A stretch of DNA of 64,000 bases from Flavobacterium soli DSM 19725. GTDB lineage: Bacteria > Bacteroidota > Bacteroidia > Flavobacteriales > Flavobacteriaceae. The notes below the pieces were generated by a model, which had not been told where the DNA came from, did no database searches, and saw only the letters and a program-made list of their open reading frames with translations. The DNA lies in NCBI RefSeq assembly GCF_000422705.1, contig NZ_AUGO01000001.1:372001-436000 (forward strand), in the 5' to 3' direction. Below, piece by piece: positions 1 through 8,800 of the stretch; within the stretch, counting starts at the first letter, position 1; every line of letters starts with the position of its first letter. Made by a program: the position numbers and the translations under genes.

Positions 1-1931
1 AACCAAATGACGATTTCTTCCGCTTTGTAAACGGAGCTTGGTTTGACAAAACCGAAATCCCAAGCGACAGAACACGTTGGGGAAGCTTTGACGAACTACG
101 CCAAAATACCGACAAGGATGCTTTGGAAATTCTAAAGGAAGCTTCTACAAACCCAAAATATAAATCCAATACTGATCAAGGAAAAGCGGTTAACCTTTAT
201 AGAACCATTCTGGACACTATTGGACGAAACAAAGCTGGAATCACTCCTATAAAACCTTATTTGGCAAAAATTAATGCCGTGAAAAACGTTAAGGATTTGC
301 AAGCCTTGATGATTGAAATGGAACCTCTTGGTGGAATCGGATTTTTTGGAGCAGGTGTTGGTACCGATGCCAAAAACAGCAATAGAAACGTAGTGAACGT
401 TGGATTAGGATCTCTTGGATTGCCAGACCGCGACTATTATGTTTCAAACGAAGCAGATTCTAAAGAAAAACGTGAAAAATATGTCTTACATGTTGCTAAA
501 ATGCTACAATTTTTAGGTGAGAAACCTGCCAAAGCGAAAGCCGATGCTGAAAAAATCCTAGCCTTAGAAATTGCCATGTCAACGCCAAGATTAGACAGAG
601 TGGAAAGAAGGGACCGAACCAAAACCTACAATCCAATGACCGTTGCCGATTTGCAAAAATTGACACCTTCTATAAACTGGAAAGGATTTTTAAATGGAAT
701 CGGACTTTCAAACGTTGACTCTCTGATTGTTTCCCAACCAAAATATATGACTTCTCTAGAAACCATCTTCAAGCAAAATAAAGTCGAAGACTGGAAAGCT
801 TATATGAGATGGACATTGTTGAATGATGCTGCTGGGCAATTATCAACGGAGATTGAAAATGCAAATTTTGAATTTTATGGTAAGACCTTAACAGGGGCTA
901 TCAAACAAAGACCACGCGAAGAAAGAGCTTTGCAAACCATCAACGGAACTGTTGGTGAAGCTTTGGGGAAATTATATGTAGAGAAAAAATTTCCTGCCGA
1001 AGCCAAAGCTAAAGCCGAAAAAATGATCAAGAATGTTTTTATAGCATTCGAAAACCGCATCAATAACTTGCCTTGGATGAACAAAGCAACCAAAGTGAGT
1101 GCAATCGAAAAACTACACAAATCCAGAATCAAAATTGGTTATCCTGACAAATGGAAGGACTATTCTGAATTGACCTTGAAAAGTCCTGAAGAAGGCGGAA
1201 GCTATTTCAGTAATATGGAAGCCATTTCGAAATGGAGATTCAAAGAAAATATTGCCGACTTGAACAAGCCTGTTGACAAAGACGAGTGGTTCATGTCACC
1301 ACAAACAGTGAATGCCTACTACAATCCTTCCTATAACGAAATTGTGTTTCCAGCCGCCATCTTGCAACCTCCTTTCTATGATTATAAAGCTGACGAAGCT
1401 GTAAATTATGGCGGAATTGGAGCTGTTATCGGTCATGAAATCTCGCATGGTTTTGATGATTCGGGTGCTCGATATAATGCTGATGGAAATTTAATCAACT
1501 GGTGGTCTGATGAAGATTTGAAACTGTTTACTGATCTTGGTGGTGCACTAGCCGATCAATATAGCACTTTGCAACCGCTTCCAGGAATTTATGTAGATGG
1601 AAAATTTACATTAGGAGAAAACATTGGAGATCTTGGTGGTGTGAATGCTGCTTTTGATGGTTTGCAGATTTATTTGAAAGAAAATGGAAACCCAGGTTTG
1701 ATTGACGGTTTCACGCCAGAACAGCGTTTCTTTATCTCTTGGGCAACCATCTGGAGAACAAAAGCACGTGATGAGGCGATTAAAAACCAAGTGAAAACCG
1801 ATCCGCATTCTCCAGGATTATACAGAGCCTATGTGCCTTTGCAAAACGTGGACGCTTTCTACAAAGCTTTTAACATCAAGCAAGGAGATGGCATGTATGT
1901 TGACCCAGAGAAGAGAGTAAAAATCTGGTAA
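1..1931 (+). CDS. M13 family zinc metallopeptidase (neprilysin-like), 5' end missing
   Basis: This is a zinc endopeptidase of the neprilysin/PepO family, usually exported or lipid-anchored in Bacteroidetes, that cuts peptides. The reading frame is open from base 3, so the start codon and signal peptide lie left of the window. An internal TTG near base 123 is not the start, because family-conserved sequence (NGAWFDKTEIP) lies upstream of it. The zinc motif HEISH is at 1434-1448 and the third ligand with its partner, ENIGD, at 1617-1631. The family NAYYN motif, which binds substrate, is near base 1312. About 642 residues are present, close to the family length of roughly 670-690, so little is missing. 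The gene runs convergent to the CDF exporter, with two hairpins between them. The family call is secure; the substrate is unknown. Confidence 0.95.
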   Translation, partial: PNDDFFRFVNGAWFDKTEIPSDRTRWGSFDELRQNTDKDALEILKEASTNPKYKSNTDQGKAVNLYRTILDTIGRNKAGITPIKPYLAKINAVKNVKDLQALMIEMEPLGGIGFFGAGVGTDAKNSNRNVVNVGLGSLGLPDRDYYVSNEADSKEKREKYVLHVAKMLQFLGEKPAKAKADAEKILALEIAMSTPRLDRVERRDRTKTYNPMTVADLQKLTPSINWKGFLNGIGLSNVDSLIVSQPKYMTSLETIFKQNKVEDWKAYMRWTLLNDAAGQLSTEIENANFEFYGKTLTGAIKQRPREERALQTINGTVGEALGKLYVEKKFPAEAKAKAEKMIKNVFIAFENRINNLPWMNKATKVSAIEKLHKSRIKIGYPDKWKDYSELTLKSPEEGGSYFSNMEAISKWRFKENIADLNKPVDKDEWFMSPQTVNAYYNPSYNEIVFPAAILQPPFYDYKADEAVNYGGIGAVIGHEISHGFDDSGARYNADGNLINWWSDEDLKLFTDLGGALADQYSTLQPLPGIYVDGKFTLGENIGDLGGVNAAFDGLQIYLKENGNPGLIDGFTPEQRFFISWATIWRTKARDEAIKNQVKTDPHSPGLYRAYVPLQNVDAFYKAFNIKQGDGMYVDPEKRVKIW

Positions 1932-1952
1932 TCTATAGAATTAATTAGATAC

Positions 1953-2003
1953 AAATTGCACCAATTTTCACAGATGATTTCGTGAAAATTGGTGCAATTT
2001 TTT
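1953..2003 (+). terminator. Rho-independent terminator after the M13 peptidase
   Basis: A 19-base inverted repeat (1953-1971 with 1982-2000, arm AAATTGCACCAATTTTCAC) encloses a 10-base loop. It runs into T residues 22 bases after the stop codon, which is the normal form and place for an intrinsic terminator. Confidence 0.85.
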
Positions 2004-2015
2004 ATCATTAAAAAT

Positions 2016-2077
2016 TTAAACCATTAAGATAGTAAGAAAATTAAGGTTTAATGAATCTTACTATCTTAATGGTTTAA
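2016..2077. repeat. 22-bp perfect inverted repeat between convergent genes
   Basis: Arms 2016-2037 and 2056-2077 are exact reverse complements (core ACCATTAAGATAGTAAG) around an 18-base spacer. The repeat lies 22 bases beyond the CDF stop and just past the M13 terminator. It could end transcription of the CDF gene on the minus strand, but no long T tract follows, so it may instead be a dispersed intergenic repeat. Confidence 0.7.
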
Positions 2078-2098
2078 CTAATCTCTAATTGTCAAATT

Positions 2099-2974
2099 TC
2101 ATAAATCATCTGGTTCAGTATGAATCAGTACATCAGCAATTTCGGGCATGGCTGCAATGATGGCATCCTTTAATCGATGGGCAATCTCGTGACCTTCGCT
2201 AACAGTAATATTTCCATCTACTGTTAAATGCAAATCGACCAAATAGGTCATTCCTGTTTTTCTAACGAAGCATTTTTCGGTATCAATCACGCCTTCAACT
2301 GTCGTGGCAACGTTCCTGATATCTTCTATCATGTCGTCATATAAATGCTCGTCGAGAATTTCGCCTAAAGCGGGTCTAAAGATCAGATAGGCATTATAGA
2401 TGATAAAAAATGAGGCAAACAATGCTGCCCAATCATCGGCGGTTTCATAGCCAGGACCCATATAGATCGCGATCGAAATTCCGATGAAAGCCATAAGCGA
2501 AGTGATAGCATCGCTCCTGTGGTGCCAAGCATCTGCCTTGAGCGAAGAACTATTGGTTTCGTCGCTTTTCTTAGAAACGATTCTGTAGAAAATTTCTTTG
2601 ATAACTACAATAATCGCCAAAACAATAAGTGTGTATTTTTCGGGTGTCTGATGAGGTGTCTGAATGTTTTGAATGCTTTCATAAGCAATGATCGTGGCCG
2701 AAATCACCAAGAATCCAACAACGGCAAAGGTGACTAACGTTTCGGCTCGACCGTGACCATAAGGATGATTGGAATCTGCTGGCTTGGTGGAATATTTGAT
2801 GCCAAAAAGCACCAAGGCAGACGATAAAACATCGGTTGTAGATTCTATGGCATCGGCGATCAAGGCATAGGAATTGCCAAAATAGCCCGTTATTCCTTTG
2901 GCTAATGCCAGAAAAAAATTACCCAGAATACTGAGGTAGGTCGCTTTGATGGCTTTATCTTTATTGGTTGTCAT
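2099..2974 (-). CDS. Cation diffusion facilitator (CDF) family metal exporter
   Basis: This inner-membrane antiporter of the CDF family exports divalent metals such as Zn, Fe, Co or Cd in exchange for protons. The 291-residue length is typical. Predicted helices include ALIADAIESTTDVLSS in TM2 and AWHHRSDA in TM5, which carry the acidic and histidine residues of the transport site. The cytosolic loop motif HPYGHGRAE is present, and a C-terminal ferredoxin-like cytoplasmic domain (about 205-291) ends with HTEPDDL. It is a single gene with a TAccTTTG promoter box just upstream. The metal cannot be assigned from sequence, since TM2 starts with D rather than the H of Zn-selective YiiP-type pumps. 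Confidence 0.93.
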   Translation of the reverse strand: MTTNKDKAIKATYLSILGNFFLALAKGITGYFGNSYALIADAIESTTDVLSSALVLFGIKYSTKPADSNHPYGHGRAETLVTFAVVGFLVISATIIAYESIQNIQTPHQTPEKYTLIVLAIIVVIKEIFYRIVSKKSDETNSSSLKADAWHHRSDAITSLMAFIGISIAIYMGPGYETADDWAALFASFFIIYNAYLIFRPALGEILDEHLYDDMIEDIRNVATTVEGVIDTEKCFVRKTGMTYLVDLHLTVDGNITVSEGHEIAHRLKDAIIAAMPEIADVLIHTEPDDL

Positions 2975-2993
2975 TGGGGAATTGTTGTGCTTG

Positions 2994-3001
2994 CAAAGGT
3001 A
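2994..3001 (-). promoter_or_regulatory. Candidate -7 box of the CDF gene
   Basis: On the minus strand this reads TACCTTTG, matching the Bacteroidetes TAnnTTTG element, 20 bases before the ATG. No clear TTG -33 element was seen, so support is moderate. Confidence 0.5.
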
Positions 3002-3033
3002 TCACAAAATATTTGGTTGTGGTTTGATCTAAA

Positions 3034-3572
3034 TTAAAAGTCAATTAAGCTTTTGCCTGCTTGACTCCAAAAATACATCTTTAAAACTGAAATCAAGATT
3101 ACCAAGCTTTTACTAAAGCAGATAGTCCTCCTGTTTAATCTTTTCAGATGGGTTCTCAATGTCAGATTCTTCCTTTCAATATGATTCATGCCGAAATTCC
3201 CCTCCTTTGGAGGGATGCCCAAAGGGCGGGGTGGTTGCTCTTGCCAGATTTCCAATACTAAGTAAACTTCTCGTCAACCTCATAGGTTTTTCCCTTACTG
3301 ATAATGGGTTGCTGAATGCTCTTGGCAATTGACACAACTCTTTTAAGTAATGTGGTAGTCGAAATTTTCAATACCCTTGCAGTGCTTCTTATTCCCAAGC
3401 CCTCTTTTGTTAATTGGATGATGTTCTGGTTGAGATCTGACTTATAAGCATTGTAGCCATAGCAAGACTGTTGCCGCTTTTGACAGATACAACATTTATA
3501 ACGTTGTTTCCCATTGTTTTGAAATCCATTCCTTATGCATTTACCATTACAAAAATTACATTTTATTTCCAT
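3034..3572 (-). pseudogene. IS1-family transposase remnant with catalytic core deleted
   Basis: The first 104 residues (3258-3572) look like the N-terminus of a single-frame Bacteroidetes IS1 transposase. They hold a zinc ribbon (CNFCNGKC then CCICQKRQ), a helix-turn-helix (about 50-75) and the family motif YEVDE, then stop. A second frame (3034-3255) resumes with NHIERKNLTLRTHLKRLNRR and ICFSKS, the extreme C-terminus of the same protein. Roughly 110 residues between them, including most of the DDE catalytic centre, are gone. The junction is occupied by a GC-rich double hairpin (3199-3234). The element therefore cannot transpose by itself. No confident terminal inverted repeats or target duplication were found. 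Confidence 0.85.
3199..3234. repeat. GC-rich double-hairpin repeat inside the IS1 remnant
   Basis: CCTCC-TTT-GGAGG is followed at once by GCCC-AAA-GGGC, with outer CCCC and GGGG flanks that can pair to close both hairpins into one three-way structure. It is far richer in G+C than its surroundings and sits exactly where the transposase core is missing. From memory, similar cassettes are common between genes in Bacteroidetes; that is recollection, not a search result. Confidence 0.7.
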
Positions 3573-3638
3573 GACCTATTTTGATACACTAAGATACAAG
3601 AAAAGCATTTTTAGGCCTTATCCGACCTCAAAAATAGA

Positions 3639-3663
3639 AGAGGTGACCTGTTTGGTCACCTCT
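3639..3663. repeat. 10-bp stem hairpin upstream of the transposase remnant
   Basis: AGAGGTGACC and GGTCACCTCT pair perfectly around a 5-base loop, 67 bases upstream of the transposase start. No T tract follows on either strand, so a terminator is unlikely. It may be part of the left end of the former IS. The rest of 3573-3750 shows no gene. Confidence 0.5.
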
Positions 3664-3749
3664 AATTGGTTTGGAATCTCAAAATACACATTGTTTTTCA
3701 AGGAGTTAGGGTGATGCTTTTCAAAAACACCTAATCTGAAACATTACCC

Positions 3750-3779
3750 AAAAAAAAGACCACCTTTCGGTAGTCTTTT
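3750..3779 (-). terminator. Terminator after the outer-membrane receptor gene
   Basis: AGACCACC-TTTC-GGTAGTCT forms an 8-bp stem with one mismatch, flanked by A and T runs. It lies 19 bases beyond the stop at 3798 and reads into seven T residues on the minus strand. Confidence 0.8.
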
Positions 3780-3797
3780 CTCCTATTGAATTTATAA

Positions 3798-6215
3798 TTA
3801 ACCTCCCATATATTCGCTGTCCTCACCACCTTGACGTGTTGGAACTCTTTCTTTTTCGTTCTTCTTTTTATTGAATCTGTAGGTGAACGAAAGGTTGATT
3901 TGACGTTCTCTCCATTGCATTTCGCTATAAGAATTTAGCACATTTGCAATGTTCGTCTCACTGATTCTTTTTCTGGAATTGAAAATATCACTCACGTTTA
4001 ATGAGATGGTTGCTTGTTCTTTAAAAAGATCCTTGCTCAAAGCCGTGTTTGCTGATAAAACCCCTAGGCTTCTTCCTTGAAAATTTTCCTGTGGTGCGTT
4101 ATAAGTGGCGTTCAATTGCCATTCTATTTTGTAGGGCAATGTGATTTTAGAATTCACTCTAGTGAACCATCCTGTTGCTACATTATCCAAATTGATCCCT
4201 ACTTCTTCTCCCTCGAAGTTGGTATAATCATATTCGCCTACGGTTTCATTTCTAAAGAAATTGAAATTACTGTTCAATCTCCACCATTTGAAAGGATTGT
4301 AATTTAATGTAAATTCAAAACCAAAACGGTATTCTTTGGCCAAGTTGATAGGCCCGCTCAAAATCACTGGTGTTCCGTTGACAAAATCGCCTGATTCTCT
4401 TCTAACGAATTGAAAAACATCTTTCGTTTGGTTCATATAGGCCGATGTACTCAAGGTTAGTTTTTTCCATCTTTTTAAGTACCCTAAATCAAAAGCATCT
4501 GTCATGGCAGGGTCCAAGTCTGGGTTTCCTTGGAATATGTTGATATCACTGGAACGATTTTGAAACGGATTTAAGAATCGGCCTCTTGGTCGTTGAATTC
4601 TTCGGCTATAGCTTAATGAAACATTACTTTCATCCGAAAGTTCGTAGGTCAAGAAGGCACTTGGAAAAAAGTTATTGTAGTTTTTTGAATTGTAATCATT
4701 GGTTGCCAATTGGTTTACGTCAATTTTAGAATCTTCCCAACGAAGACCTAACAAATAGGAGAATTTGCTGATTTTTGAACCATATTGAGTGTATAATGCA
4801 TTTACATTTTCTTTGTATTCGAAGTCATCCACAACATCCAAAATTTGAAACTTGGCATTGTTATCTGTGAAACTTCCTCTATATCCTGCTTCAAAACGAC
4901 CACTTTCTTTTATAGGAAGCACATAATCGGTTTGCAATTGTGTTGTGGTTTGCTTTTGATCGTTGAAGGTTGTTTCGTTCCCGTTTGTATCATCAAAGAT
5001 AATAGCGGTATCATTATCCCTATTCAAGGACACATTTGCATCAACCGTTAATTGATGTCCTTCTTTTTTAAATTTCTTAATGAAATTTGTAGCATATTCA
5101 ATATTTTCTCCTTCAGTAATTTGGTTATTAGTTCGGGTTCTCGTAGAAAGTAAATTTCTATTGCTGTCATAATTTTTAAAAACTGTAACATCAGGGTTTT
5201 CTCCCGAATCATTTCTAAAAGAGAAGATGTGAGTCCAAGTTGTAGAGTCGTCTAAAAACCAGTCGATACCGAAATTACTATTGTATCCGTCTCTTGTTCG
5301 TTCGTTATTTCTTCGTTCGTCAATAAATTTAAAAGGCGAATCTGGATCCACATATTCTGTATTGGTCATCGAGTTTCCAGGACTTGTTCTATAATTATAC
5401 CCTTGTGTTGTAAAAAGGTTGAACTGTTCGGTTTTATAGTTGATGTTTCCCGTAATTCCGTAGGTTTCAGGATCTCCAACAGTTGCAGTAATCACACCAT
5501 TGATTCCTTGATTTTTACCTTTTTTAAGCAAGATATTGATGATACCGCCTCCACCTTCTGCATCATATCGAGCAGATGGATTGGTGATAATCTCTACTTT
5601 ATCAATTGCATCGGCTGGAATTTGGCGTAAAGCTTCGGCTATATTGATGGCGTTTGAAGGCCGGCCGTCGATTAAAATCCTTACACTTTCATTTCCACGA
5701 AGGCTCACCGTTCCATCAGAATCAACCGAAACAGAAGGCACATTATCTAGCACGTCGCTCACAGAGCCTCCTTTAACAATCATGTCCTGACCCACATTAT
5801 AAACCTTTTTATCGAGTTTTAGACTCACAGACGAAACTTCCTGACGTACCTCAACGGCATTTAACAGGGTAGCATCTTCTGCCAAGGCAAAACTACCTAG
5901 ATTTGTATTTTCTAGAATACTTCGTTGCTTGATTTCTATCGGCTTGAAGGAAATGAATTCGACCTTAACGTCATAAACACCTGCATTGATTTCAAATTGG
6001 AATTCGCCTTTTGCATCTGTAATTCCGCCAGTAATGTCACTTGGATTTTGAGGATTTTGGAAGGTAACAGTAGTATATTCTAGGGGTTGCTTTGTGGCTT
6101 TATCAATTACTTTTCCAGTAACTTTTACTTTTTTTGCCTGGCCTCCTTGTTGCGAAAAGCCTAAAAAAGAAATCATTAAGAAAAGTAGCGTTAGGGCATG
6201 CTTGAAATTTTTCAT
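3798..6215 (-). CDS. TonB-dependent receptor-like outer-membrane beta-barrel protein
   Basis: This is an 805-residue outer-membrane protein of the OMP_b-brl_3/TonB-receptor type. The chosen start (ATG 6213-6215) gives a clean signal peptide (MKNFKHALTLLFLMISFLGFSQ); the upstream in-frame extension has no signal character. Domains in order: a carboxypeptidase-regulatory-like beta-sandwich (about 33-110, GKVIDKATKQPLEY), a plug domain (about 135-235, including LRGNESVRILIDGRPSNAIN), then a long beta-barrel. The C-terminal tail is polar and ends in Gly-Gly rather than the usual aromatic residue. It is monocistronic with its own terminator. The substrate is unknown; no SusD partner lies next to it, so polysaccharide import through a Sus pair is not indicated. 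Confidence 0.88.
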   Translation of the reverse strand: MKNFKHALTLLFLMISFLGFSQQGGQAKKVKVTGKVIDKATKQPLEYTTVTFQNPQNPSDITGGITDAKGEFQFEINAGVYDVKVEFISFKPIEIKQRSILENTNLGSFALAEDATLLNAVEVRQEVSSVSLKLDKKVYNVGQDMIVKGGSVSDVLDNVPSVSVDSDGTVSLRGNESVRILIDGRPSNAINIAEALRQIPADAIDKVEIITNPSARYDAEGGGGIINILLKKGKNQGINGVITATVGDPETYGITGNINYKTEQFNLFTTQGYNYRTSPGNSMTNTEYVDPDSPFKFIDERRNNERTRDGYNSNFGIDWFLDDSTTWTHIFSFRNDSGENPDVTVFKNYDSNRNLLSTRTRTNNQITEGENIEYATNFIKKFKKEGHQLTVDANVSLNRDNDTAIIFDDTNGNETTFNDQKQTTTQLQTDYVLPIKESGRFEAGYRGSFTDNNAKFQILDVVDDFEYKENVNALYTQYGSKISKFSYLLGLRWEDSKIDVNQLATNDYNSKNYNNFFPSAFLTYELSDESNVSLSYSRRIQRPRGRFLNPFQNRSSDINIFQGNPDLDPAMTDAFDLGYLKRWKKLTLSTSAYMNQTKDVFQFVRRESGDFVNGTPVILSGPINLAKEYRFGFEFTLNYNPFKWWRLNSNFNFFRNETVGEYDYTNFEGEEVGINLDNVATGWFTRVNSKITLPYKIEWQLNATYNAPQENFQGRSLGVLSANTALSKDLFKEQATISLNVSDIFNSRKRISETNIANVLNSYSEMQWRERQINLSFTYRFNKKKNEKERVPTRQGGEDSEYMGG

Positions 6216-6312
6216 CAATTTGGAATTTAAATTATCGAGATAAGACCACAAAAATACCTCTTGGTTTAAGCCTTAATTCACAAAGGTTTGTTAAAACATC
6301 AATTGAACTGTT

Positions 6313-6654
6313 CTAAATTATTGTCGTGATTGCTGTTGGTGGCCTTCCTATGATTGCTTTGTTGCCATTGATGACAATTGGTCGTTCAATTAGAATGGGA
6401 TGTTGAATCATTGCATCGATAATTTCATCATCTGATAAAGGCTTATTTTTGAATTCTTCTTTCCAAATAGTTTCGTTTTGACGAACCAGTTTCAAGGGTT
6501 TAATACCTATCTTTTTGATAATTTCTTTCAATTCTTTTTTCGACGGATGGTTTTCAAGGTATTTGATGATTTCAAATTCTTTTCCAGAGGCTTCAAGAAG
6601 TGCCAAACCTTCTCTTGATTTTCCGCAACGAGGATTGTGCAAGATCTGTATCAT
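6313..6654 (-). CDS. ArsC/Spx-family thioredoxin-fold reductase
   Basis: This 113-residue cytoplasmic protein of the ArsC/Spx/YffB fold has the catalytic cysteine at position 10 (NPRCGKSREGL) and the family C-terminal motif ERPIVINGNKAIIGRP. The length matches glutaredoxin-dependent arsenate reductases. No other ars genes are nearby, so a role in arsenate reduction is inferred from family only; many solo copies have unknown redox roles. Seven bases upstream of its start codon lies a run of 13 T residues (6661-6673). Confidence 0.88.
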   Translation of the reverse strand: MIQILHNPRCGKSREGLALLEASGKEFEIIKYLENHPSKKELKEIIKKIGIKPLKLVRQNETIWKEEFKNKPLSDDEIIDAMIQHPILIERPIVINGNKAIIGRPPTAITTII

Positions 6655-6755
6655 AATAAATTTTTTTTTTTTTACAAAGTAATTGAAATCATTTGAGAAA
6701 TTAGGTTAAATTCGGGGTAAGTATTTATTTCCCTACTTTTAAAAAAATCACGATT

Positions 6756-7673
6756 ATGTTTATAGAACAAATGAACACCAAGAAGTTCAATTTTATCCTT
6801 TATCTTCCAATTCCGCTAGGTTTTTTATTATTGATGATTGTTAATTATGTGAGCAGTCAAGGTATGGATACTGAAAAAGTGATTCACGATTTGATTGCCC
6901 AAATTGGAGTTAATCTTACTTTTATTCTATTAGTTGGCCCTCTTTCGTTTGCCTGTCTGTTCTTGCTTTTTTGGGTAAAAGTGTTGCATCAGCAAAGTAT
7001 CCGAAGCCTTACAACTTCACGGCAAAAGGTGGATTGGGGCAGAATTATGTTTTCATTTACTTTATGGGCTGTACTCACGATTTTGATGGTTTCGTTGGCT
7101 TATTTTGCCAACCCTGAAAATTTTCATGTCAACTTTCAAGCCGTTCCTTTCTTCACCTTTTTGATTTTGGCTATTCTCTTGATCCCCTTACAAACTAGTT
7201 TTGAAGAATATTTTTTTAGAGGTTACCTCATGCAAGGAATTGGTGTTGTAACGAAAAGCAGATTATGGCCCTTTTTGATTACATCTATACTCTTTGGCGT
7301 GATGCACATTGCGAATCCAGAAGTTGGAAAAATGGGTTATATCATTATGGTCTATTATATTGGAACTGGCTTTTTCCTTGCAATCCTTACTTTGATGGAT
7401 GAAGGTCTAGAACTGGCTTTAGGCTTTCATGCTGCCAATAACTTAATAGGTGCTTTGTTGATTACCTCCGATTGGTCGGCTTTTCAAACACATTCTATAT
7501 TAAAAGATCTTTCTGAACCAAGTGCTGGTTTTGATGTAATCTTGCCAGTGGTAATAATTTTTCCAATTCTTTTATTTATCTTTAGTAAAAAGTATAATTG
7601 GACCGGATGGAAAGAAAAACTTACCGGAAGAATTGCTGCAAACCCAATAAATGAACTTAATAAAATTGACTAA
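6756..7673 (+). CDS. CPBP family intramembrane glutamic endopeptidase
   Basis: This 305-residue polytopic inner-membrane protein belongs to the CPBP/Abi (CAAX-protease-like) family, about eight predicted helices. The family signature is intact: EEYFFR (E150, E151, R155), FGVMH (F180, H184) and HAANN (H225, N229), the residues that make the buried active site. It begins at an ATG at 6756 and ends two bases before the menE start, so the two are surely cotranscribed. The substrate is unknown. The pairing with menE looks like operon convenience rather than a shared pathway. Confidence 0.92.
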   Translation: MFIEQMNTKKFNFILYLPIPLGFLLLMIVNYVSSQGMDTEKVIHDLIAQIGVNLTFILLVGPLSFACLFLLFWVKVLHQQSIRSLTTSRQKVDWGRIMFSFTLWAVLTILMVSLAYFANPENFHVNFQAVPFFTFLILAILLIPLQTSFEEYFFRGYLMQGIGVVTKSRLWPFLITSILFGVMHIANPEVGKMGYIIMVYYIGTGFFLAILTLMDEGLELALGFHAANNLIGALLITSDWSAFQTHSILKDLSEPSAGFDVILPVVIIFPILLFIFSKKYNWTGWKEKLTGRIAANPINELNKID

Positions 7674-7675
7674 AA

Positions 7676-8716
7676 ATGTATATTCCAACTTATCGTGATG
7701 TCCATAATAAATTTAAGCTCAACGGCTTTCATTTGGATCGTGACGACCTCTGCCGTGTGGCTTATAGTTTTATTAAAGAAGGCGATGCTTTCGAGAAACC
7801 TGTTGGCGATTTCCTACTGGATTGGTTTGATGACAAAGATTATATCGAGATGCAAACCTCTGGAAGTACTGGAATTCCGAAGCTTATTCGTGTAAAAAAA
7901 CAAGCCATGGTAAACTCATCACTTGCAACGGGCAATTTTTTTGATATTAACCCCGGTGATAGAGTCTTGAATTGCCTTCCTGTAAAATATGTTGCAGGAA
8001 AATTGATGTTTGTGAGAAGCTTTATTCTTGGCTTGGACATGGATTTTGTAGCTCCAAGTTCGAAACCACTTAAAAACAATGATGTTGTTTATGATTTCTC
8101 GGCAATGGTTCCGCTCCAGGCTCAAAATTCATTGAATGAGCTGCACATGATTAAAAAATTGATTGTTGGTGGAGCCAAAATAAATGCTGCTTTAGAAGAA
8201 GAATTATTAAAACTTCCAACAAAATCCTTTGAAACGTATGGCATGACCGAAACGGTTTCTCATATTGCTGCAAAAAACGTAGGTGATAAAAGTTTCAAAG
8301 TTCTGCCAAATGTAACTATCGAAAAAGATGAAAGAAACTGTCTTGTAATTCACGCTCCAAACATTTCTGAAAGCCCGATTATTACGAATGACTTGGTAGA
8401 ATTGATTTCGGATACCGAATTCATTTTTCTTGGCAGATTAGATAATGTCATCAACAGTGGTGGTATAAAATTTAGTCCCGAAATTATTGAAGAAAAACTG
8501 ATCAAGCTCATTGATAGAAGATTTTTTGTAATTGGACTTCCCGATGCTGATTTGGGTGAGAAATTAGTGCTTGTTATAGAAGGAGAAGAACATGGCTTAC
8601 AACCGAATCTTTTCGATAAATTAGACAAATATGAAAAGCCTAAAGAGATTTTATTTGTTCCTAAATTTAAAGAAACAGGTAATGGAAAAATTATTAGGAG
8701 AGATTCATTAGCATAA
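7676..8716 (+). CDS. menE: o-succinylbenzoate-CoA ligase (MenE), menaquinone synthesis
   Basis: This adenylate-forming enzyme is expected to join CoA to o-succinylbenzoate in menaquinone synthesis. The 346 residues are short for the superfamily, which is normal for Bacteroidetes MenE. The nucleotide-binding loop is TSGSTGIPK (61-69), the A5 motif YGMTE is near 195, the hinge LGRLDNVINSGGIKFSPE is present, and the C-terminal catalytic lysine is K338 in GNGKIIRRD. The ATG follows the CPBP stop by two bases. Other men genes are not in the window, so the substrate assignment rests on length and family pattern; another AMP-binding activity cannot be excluded. Confidence 0.85.
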   Translation: MYIPTYRDVHNKFKLNGFHLDRDDLCRVAYSFIKEGDAFEKPVGDFLLDWFDDKDYIEMQTSGSTGIPKLIRVKKQAMVNSSLATGNFFDINPGDRVLNCLPVKYVAGKLMFVRSFILGLDMDFVAPSSKPLKNNDVVYDFSAMVPLQAQNSLNELHMIKKLIVGGAKINAALEEELLKLPTKSFETYGMTETVSHIAAKNVGDKSFKVLPNVTIEKDERNCLVIHAPNISESPIITNDLVELISDTEFIFLGRLDNVINSGGIKFSPEIIEEKLIKLIDRRFFVIGLPDADLGEKLVLVIEGEEHGLQPNLFDKLDKYEKPKEILFVPKFKETGNGKIIRRDSLA

Positions 8717-8743
8717 ACATTTTTTATTACATCATATTAAAAA

Positions 8744-8773
8744 CAAAAAGCCCTGATTTCTCAGGGCTTTTTC
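8744..8773. terminator. Bidirectional terminator between menE and ompA
   Basis: AAAGCCCTGA and TCAGGGCTTT pair around a short loop, with A residues on one side and T residues on the other. It lies between two convergent stops and can serve both genes. Confidence 0.9.
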
Positions 8774-8800
8774 TATATTCAGTATTCTCTTGATCAAAAA

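Noticed and set aside
3798..6251. Longer start for the outer-membrane receptor at 6251
   Set aside because: The added 12 residues (MWSYLDNLNSKL) precede a perfect signal peptide that begins at the ATG of 6213-6215.
6661..6673. Run of 13 T residues before the ArsC-like gene as a phase-variation switch
   Set aside because: It is outside any coding sequence and no promoter spacing role is evident; slippage could alter expression but nothing else supports it.
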